Source: Pseudomonas sp. KU43P (GTDB lineage: Bacteria; Pseudomonadota; Gammaproteobacteria; Pseudomonadales; Pseudomonadaceae). From it: a DNA stretch of 64,000 bases. Every line of letters begins with the position of its first letter. The first letter of the stretch is position 1. The position numbers and the translations under genes were made by a program. The notes beneath the pieces were generated by a model, which saw nothing but the letters and a program-made list of their open reading frames with translations, had not been told where the DNA came from and searched no databases. Location: contig NZ_AP019365.1 of assembly GCF_033095865.1 (NCBI RefSeq), positions 3,755,501 to 3,819,500 of the forward strand, read 5' to 3'. This document shows positions 41,994 to 64,000 of this stretch, piece by piece.

Positions 41994-42998
41994 TCAACGC
42001 GCGGAAATCATGATCACGCCATCACCCCGGTGCAGCTTGACCGGCAGTACCCGTGGCAGGGCATTGACCAGCTGGCTCAGGTCGCGGGTATCGTAGATGC
42101 CGCCAAGACGCAGTTCGCCGACCTCGCTGCTGGCGTCCAGTTGCAGTGGCACATCGAGGTAGCGGTTGATCTGCGGCAAAGCGTCACGCAAGTTGATGTC
42201 ATTGAGCATCAGCTTGCCATTGCGCCAAGCCTGGGCCCAGGCCGGGTCGGTGCGGCCCAATTGCAGCATGCGCCCATGGCGCACCACTGCCTGCATGCCG
42301 GCGGTCAGCTCGGCCCCCTGGTTGCGCCCCTCGCCGCCGTCGTTGCGGGTTACCAGCACAGTGCCTTCGGAGACGGTGACGGTGGTCTGCATCGGGGCGG
42401 TCCACACGTTGAAATGCGTGCCCGTGACCCGCACGCGGGCATTGTCGGTGCTGATCACGAAGGGCTTGTCGAGGTCGCGGTGCACGGCAAAGTAGGCCTC
42501 GCCATCATTGAGCAGCACCTGACGCTGGCCGCGGTAACCCAGGTACAGCAGGCCGGTGCGACGGTTGAGCTCTACCTCGCTGCGGTCCGGCAACTGAACC
42601 TGGCGTTGGCTTTGCTCGGCCATGTAGTAACGCACGCTGTCCGGTAACACACCCAGCGACCAGCCTGCGGCCCAGGTTCCGCCTACGGCCAGCAGCAACA
42701 CCGCGGCGCGTGCCAGCCAGGCAGTCGGCCGACGTTTGCGCGCAGGCAACGCCACCGGCGTGGCGGCACGCGGTGGCAACTGCTCGCTTACCTGCCACAC
42801 CCGGCACATTTTCAAGTATTCCTCGGCGTGCACCGGATCGGCGTCGTACCAGCGCAGAAACTCGCTGCGATCGGCATCGGTGCATTCATCGAAATGCAGA
42901 CGTACACACCAGTCGGCGGCCATTTCGACGGGGGTCTTCGGGGCTTTGTCAGGCGCTTTCTCAGGGGCTTTCTTCGGAGCTTGGGGAGGGGTTGGCAT
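41994..42998 (-). CDS. FecR-family transmembrane anti-sigma regulator
   Basis: A 334-residue FecR protein. An unusual N-terminal KAPxKAP repeat (residues 8-22) precedes the anti-sigma region (DWCVRLHFDECTDADRSEFLRWY), one membrane helix (about 93-115) and the periplasmic FecR domain (about 130-330), with GEAYFAVHRDLDKPF and LRDALPQINRYLDVPL. It should relay receptor occupancy from the STN domain to an ECF sigma factor. No sigma gene is adjacent, which is atypical; the partner is elsewhere or shared. No clear ribosome site precedes ATG 42998, so the start is uncertain. Confidence 0.88.
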   Translation of the reverse strand: MPTPPQAPKKAPEKAPDKAPKTPVEMAADWCVRLHFDECTDADRSEFLRWYDADPVHAEEYLKMCRVWQVSEQLPPRAATPVALPARKRRPTAWLARAAVLLLAVGGTWAAGWSLGVLPDSVRYYMAEQSQRQVQLPDRSEVELNRRTGLLYLGYRGQRQVLLNDGEAYFAVHRDLDKPFVISTDNARVRVTGTHFNVWTAPMQTTVTVSEGTVLVTRNDGGEGRNQGAELTAGMQAVVRHGRMLQLGRTDPAWAQAWRNGKLMLNDINLRDALPQINRYLDVPLQLDASSEVGELRLGGIYDTRDLSQLVNALPRVLPVKLHRGDGVIMISAR

Positions 42999-43201
42999 GT
43001 GCGGTTGGCGGTGAAGAAATTTGCCTTAGCTTACTCCATGTCACTGCAGGTTGGTGGCCCAATGCCCCAATTTCGCGTTTTTGAGAATCAGCCCTGCATC
43101 CATTGCTGAACATCCCGTCGGCTCATTCGTCAACGCAGATGAACGCTCCTGCACCGCCTCTGCCGGCGGCGCAGCGCACCCCATCAAAGGAGGATTCGCG
43201 C

Positions 43202-44530
43202 ATGCCCAGCACCAAGCCCTTCGACGTCATCGGCGTCGGCTTCGGCCCATCCAACCTGGCCCTGGCCATCGCCCTCGAGGAGCAGGCCGAGAACGGCGCC
43301 CGCCGGGCCCGCAGCTTGTTCCTCGACCGTCAGACCGACTATCACTGGCACGGCGACACCCTGGTCAGCCAGAGCGAACTGCAGATTTCTTTCCTCAAGG
43401 ACCTGGTGACCCTGCGCAACGCCACCAGCCGCTACAGCTTCGTCAACTACTTGCAGCAGCATGGTCGCCTGATCGACTTCATCAACCTTGGCACCTTCTA
43501 CCCCTGCCGCATGGAATACAGCGACTACCTGCGCTGGGTAGCCACGCACTTCAGCGACCAGTGCCAATATGGCGAACGCGTCGAGCGTATCGAGCCGGTG
43601 AACGCTGCGGGCGGCAACATCGAGCTGCTGGACGTGATCTCGGTCGACAGCCACGGCCGCGAGCATCGCCGGCGTACGCGCTCGGTAGTGGTTGGCACCG
43701 GAGGCACGCCGCGCATCCCCGCGGTGTTCAAAGACCTGCGCGACGACACCCGCGTGTTCCACCACTCCCAGTACCTGAGCCGCATCAACCAGCAGCGCTG
43801 CGCACGTGGCGAGCCGATGCGCATCGCCGTGGTCGGGGGTGGACAAAGCGCCGCCGAGGCCTTCATCGACCTCAACGACAGCTTCCCGAACGTACGCGTC
43901 GACCTGGTGCTGCGCAGCGAGGTACTCAAGCCTGCGGACGACAGCCCGTTCGTCAACCAGATCTTCGCCCCGGAAAACACCCACCTGTTCTTCGACCAGC
44001 CCGAAACCGAGCGCGAACGGCTGATCAACGAGTTCCATAACACCAACTACTCGGTGGTGGACCTCAACCTGATCGAGCAGATCTACGGCATCTTCTACCG
44101 CCAGAAAGTCTCGGGCAAACAGCGCCACGCCTTCCGTTGCCGCACCCAGGTGCTCGATGCCAGCAGCCAGGAGCACGGCGTGCGCCTGCATCTGCGCGAT
44201 ATCGCCACCGGCCAGGAAGAGGCGCACCACTACGACGCGGTGATCCTCGCCACCGGCTACGAGCGCAAGTCGCACAAAGCACTGCTGGCCCCCTTGGCCG
44301 ACTACCTGGGCGACTTCGATGTCGAGCGCAGCTACCGCGTGCGCGCCACCCCGGCACTCAAGGCCGGCGTGTTCGTGCAAGGCTTCTCGGAGGCCAACCA
44401 CGGCTTGAGCGACACCCTGCTGTCGGTGTTGCCAGCACGCGCCTGGGAAATCTCCGAAGCCCTGCTGGCGCACGCCGAAGCCGCCGAACAGCGCGCCGAG
44501 CACCAAGGCCTGAAGGAGACCGCTGCATGA
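43202..44530 (+). CDS. pvdA: L-ornithine N5-monooxygenase (PvdA-like)
   Basis: FAD- and NADPH-dependent enzyme that hydroxylates the side-chain amine of ornithine to begin hydroxamate synthesis. The 442-residue length equals PvdA. FAD motif GVGFGPSNLALAIALEE (residues 10-26), NADPH motif VVGGGQSAAEAF (about 211-222), the segment NTNYSVVDLNLIEQIYGIFYRQ and the late ILATGYERK are all typical of the ornithine-specific group. AAAGGAGG is 9 bases before ATG 43202, clearly favouring it over ATG 43103. It overlaps the acetyltransferase gene (ATGA). Confidence 0.9.
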   Translation: MPSTKPFDVIGVGFGPSNLALAIALEEQAENGARRARSLFLDRQTDYHWHGDTLVSQSELQISFLKDLVTLRNATSRYSFVNYLQQHGRLIDFINLGTFYPCRMEYSDYLRWVATHFSDQCQYGERVERIEPVNAAGGNIELLDVISVDSHGREHRRRTRSVVVGTGGTPRIPAVFKDLRDDTRVFHHSQYLSRINQQRCARGEPMRIAVVGGGQSAAEAFIDLNDSFPNVRVDLVLRSEVLKPADDSPFVNQIFAPENTHLFFDQPETERERLINEFHNTNYSVVDLNLIEQIYGIFYRQKVSGKQRHAFRCRTQVLDASSQEHGVRLHLRDIATGQEEAHHYDAVILATGYERKSHKALLAPLADYLGDFDVERSYRVRATPALKAGVFVQGFSEANHGLSDTLLSVLPARAWEISEALLAHAEAAEQRAEHQGLKETAA

Positions 44531-45144
44531 ACATGAGCACCGGCCAGCTTCACCCGGCCCAACCCCGGAGCAAGCCCAAAGGCGAGTTGTACCGGCGCTT
44601 CGACGAGCAGGTGGGCGCGTGGTTCTCGCTGCGCACCCTCGACATCGATGCGGACCTGCAGCGCTTCAATCGCTGGCAGAACAGCCCTCGGGTGGCTCAT
44701 TTCTGGGAAGAAACAGGCAGCCTCGAGGCACATCGCGAGTACCTGCAGAAAGTCGCCGACACGCCGCACATCTTCAGTGTGATCGGTTGCTTCGACGACG
44801 AGCCGTTCGCGTACTACGAGGTGTACTGGGCCCAGGACGACCGCATCGCGCCGTTCTACCCGGCAGGCGAATTCGACCGCGGTATCCACATGCTGGTGGG
44901 CGAGGAGCATCATCGCGGGCCTGCCAAGGTCGATTGCTGGCTGCGCTCGCTGGTCAGCTGGCTGCTGCTGGACGAGCCGCGCACCACCCGGGTGGTGGCC
45001 GAACCCCGCGCGGACAACGCGAAGATGATCGGCTACATGGAGTCGGTGGGGTTCTCCAAGCGCAAAGAGTTCGACTTCCCCCACAAGCGCGCCGCGCTGA
45101 TGCTGCTCGAGCGCAGTGATTTCGGGCCTTTGCTGGCGGGCTGA
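44527..45144 (+). CDS. N-hydroxyornithine acetyltransferase (IucB/PvdYII-like GNAT)
   Basis: A 205-residue GNAT enzyme of the siderophore acetyltransferase family. The segments GIHMLVGEEHHRGP, PRTTRVVAEPRADNAKMI and DFPHKRAALMLLERS are the family signatures. It should acetylate N5-hydroxyornithine with acetyl-CoA to give the hydroxamate. The start overlaps the monooxygenase stop as ATGA. A formyltransferase (PvdF type) is not present, so the hydroxamate should be acetyl rather than formyl. Confidence 0.88.
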   Translation: MNMSTGQLHPAQPRSKPKGELYRRFDEQVGAWFSLRTLDIDADLQRFNRWQNSPRVAHFWEETGSLEAHREYLQKVADTPHIFSVIGCFDDEPFAYYEVYWAQDDRIAPFYPAGEFDRGIHMLVGEEHHRGPAKVDCWLRSLVSWLLLDEPRTTRVVAEPRADNAKMIGYMESVGFSKRKEFDFPHKRAALMLLERSDFGPLLAG

Positions 45145-45153
45145 CCCCCAGGA

Positions 45154-45178
45154 GCGAGGGCTGCCTGGCAGCCCTCGC
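45154..45178. terminator. Hairpin between convergent acetyltransferase and hydrolase genes
   Basis: GCGAGGGCTG and CAGCCCTCGC form a perfect 10-bp stem with loop CCTGG, 9 bases after the acetyltransferase stop. It could stop both transcripts, although no T-run follows. Confidence 0.7.
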
Positions 45179-45206
45179 CCACCGATCCCGCCATACCTGC
45201 CCAGGT

Positions 45207-46157
45207 TCAATCGCGCAACGCTTCCCCCAGGCTCTGCGCCAACTGCGCATACACCTGATCAATCCCCGGCATCACCGCCCCCATGCGCAACAGGTCGTGG
45301 GTCGCCGCATAACGCCGGCAGGTCACCGCCACCCCCGCCTGATCCAGACGCTCGGCATAGGCCTGGCCCTCATCCAGCAGCGGGTCGTATTGGGCCAACG
45401 CCACGAACGCCGGTGCCACGCCTTGCAGGTCGTTGCACAGCAACGGCGAGAAGCGCCAGTCAAGGCGATCATCCGCCGTCCGTTGGTAGTGGCTGTAGAA
45501 CCACTCCAGCGTCGCACTCTCCAGCAGGTAGCCCTCGTCGAACAGCGCGTTGGACACCGTGGTGCGCGAAGCATCGGTGCTGGGGTAGCACAACAGCTGC
45601 AGTCGAATCTGCGGCGCGCCCGCCCTCGCCGCCTGGATCGCCAGCACCGTGGCCAAGGTGGCACCGGCACTGTCGCCGCCCACCGCCAGCCGCCCCACAT
45701 CCAACCCATGGGCCGGGCCCTCGGCCAGCAGCCAGGCCAGGGCGTCCTCGGCATCGTGCACGGCGGTCGGGAAGCGGTGCTCAGGCGCCCGTCGGTAGTC
45801 CACCGCCACTACCGCGCAAGGCGTGCGCCAGGCCAGCTCGGCGCAGATGCCGTCGTGGGAATCCAGGCTGCCGACCACGTAGCCGCCACCGTGGAAATAC
45901 AACAGCACCGGCCACGGCCCCTCATTGGCCTGTTGCGGCAGGTACAGGCGCATACCCAACGCCGCGCCGTCGCGGCTGCGGGCGCTCAGCTCATGGCGCT
46001 CCACCTGCTGCGGCCAGGCCCACACCAGGCCACGGGAGGCCTGCTCGAAATCCGCGCGGGCCGCCTCGGGCGTCAGCGCATGCAGCGGCGGGCGGCCGGC
46101 GAGCCGGCCCTCCTCCACCAGGTCCAGGAACGCGCTCAACTCAGGGTGCAGAGACAT
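45207..46157 (-). CDS. Alpha/beta hydrolase of the HSL (hormone-sensitive lipase) family
   Basis: A 316-residue esterase-fold protein. The oxyanion motif is HGGGYVVGS, the nucleophile Ser lies in GGDSAGATLA, and Asp in YDPLLDEG plus a late His (ATHDLLRMG) complete the triad. It has no signal peptide, so it is cytoplasmic. It follows the NRPS gene: ATG 46157 has AAGGA 9 bases upstream, while an in-frame ATG at 46193 overlaps the NRPS stop (ATGA) and could give a longer form. Because the NRPS lacks a thioesterase, this enzyme may release the peptide in trans; a siderophore-hydrolase role is the alternative. Confidence 0.85.
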   Translation of the reverse strand: MSLHPELSAFLDLVEEGRLAGRPPLHALTPEAARADFEQASRGLVWAWPQQVERHELSARSRDGAALGMRLYLPQQANEGPWPVLLYFHGGGYVVGSLDSHDGICAELAWRTPCAVVAVDYRRAPEHRFPTAVHDAEDALAWLLAEGPAHGLDVGRLAVGGDSAGATLATVLAIQAARAGAPQIRLQLLCYPSTDASRTTVSNALFDEGYLLESATLEWFYSHYQRTADDRLDWRFSPLLCNDLQGVAPAFVALAQYDPLLDEGQAYAERLDQAGVAVTCRRYAATHDLLRMGAVMPGIDQVYAQLAQSLGEALRD

Positions 46158-46189
46158 GCTTGTAAGTCCTTGAAGGGTGAGCGAGCGGC

Positions 46190-64000
<17,811 letters not shown>

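Noticed and set aside
42999..43201. Fur box or PvdS-type promoter between FecR and pvdA
   Set aside because: Searched by eye for GATAATGATAATC-like and TAAAT-N16-CGT patterns; no convincing match was found, so none is listed although iron control is expected.

Overview
The window looks like a high-GC fluorescent Pseudomonas chromosome, most likely the P. putida group. This rests on gene content and codon style (sohB, a PagL-type lipid A deacylase, PvdA/PvdE-type siderophore genes, NCS1 and MocR families); no 16S rRNA or other species marker is present. I found no rRNA, transposase or CRISPR array. Coordinates and start codons were chosen by eye from Shine-Dalgarno (SD) spacing and gene overlaps. 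Substrate and function calls rest on motifs and memory of the families, because no search was possible.

Positions 1-9222 are the integrase end of a prophage or prophage-like island. A tyrosine integrase (8058-9122) with a DUF4224-type partner lies against the 3' end of an intact tRNA-Cys (9223-9296, minus), the usual attachment geometry. To its left is a tightly packed plus-strand run of small early phage genes. Many are coupled by ATGA overlaps, including a 17-codon gene, and the uncoupled ones share a hairpin-plus-SD leader. Further left are minus-strand genes, several of them tiny membrane proteins, and pagL with its own downstream hairpin. The left end of the element is outside the window.

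Positions 9300-22400 are ordinary chromosome: tRNA-Cys promoter, sohB, a histidine phosphatase, an SCP2 protein, a phosphotransferase/SDR pair, a methyltransferase, a small lipoprotein, two membrane diguanylate cyclases on either side of an SLC13-type permease, a His/Asp-rich lipoprotein, a glycine-zipper protein, and a TSUP exporter divergent from a LysR regulator. Positions 22400-23580 are sparsely coding, with small genes and a repeated TGTAGGAA motif.

Positions 23585-33567 are a minus-strand catabolic cluster: ureohydrolase, aldehyde dehydrogenase, a tiny membrane protein, NCS1 permease, GMC alcohol oxidoreductase, MocR regulator, TIM-barrel protein and MFS transporter, with a divergent LysR gene at 33834. 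The simplest reading is uptake of a guanidino (or similar) alcohol, stepwise oxidation to the acid, and removal of urea. That route is inferred.

Positions 37139-64000 are a siderophore locus. A minus-strand operon encodes FecR, a PvdE-type ABC exporter, FhuF ferric reductase and a FhuA-like TonB receptor with a signalling domain. A plus-strand pair encodes an ornithine N5-hydroxylase and a hydroxyornithine acetyltransferase. A minus-strand operon encodes two nonribosomal peptide synthetases (NRPSs) and an HSL-family hydrolase. The visible assembly line reads ...X-Gly / hydroxamate-Ser-Gly-hydroxamate. It ends in an epimerization domain with no thioesterase. I therefore read it as a hydroxamate peptide siderophore distinct from a standard pyoverdine line; this is the most promising candidate for an undescribed system here.
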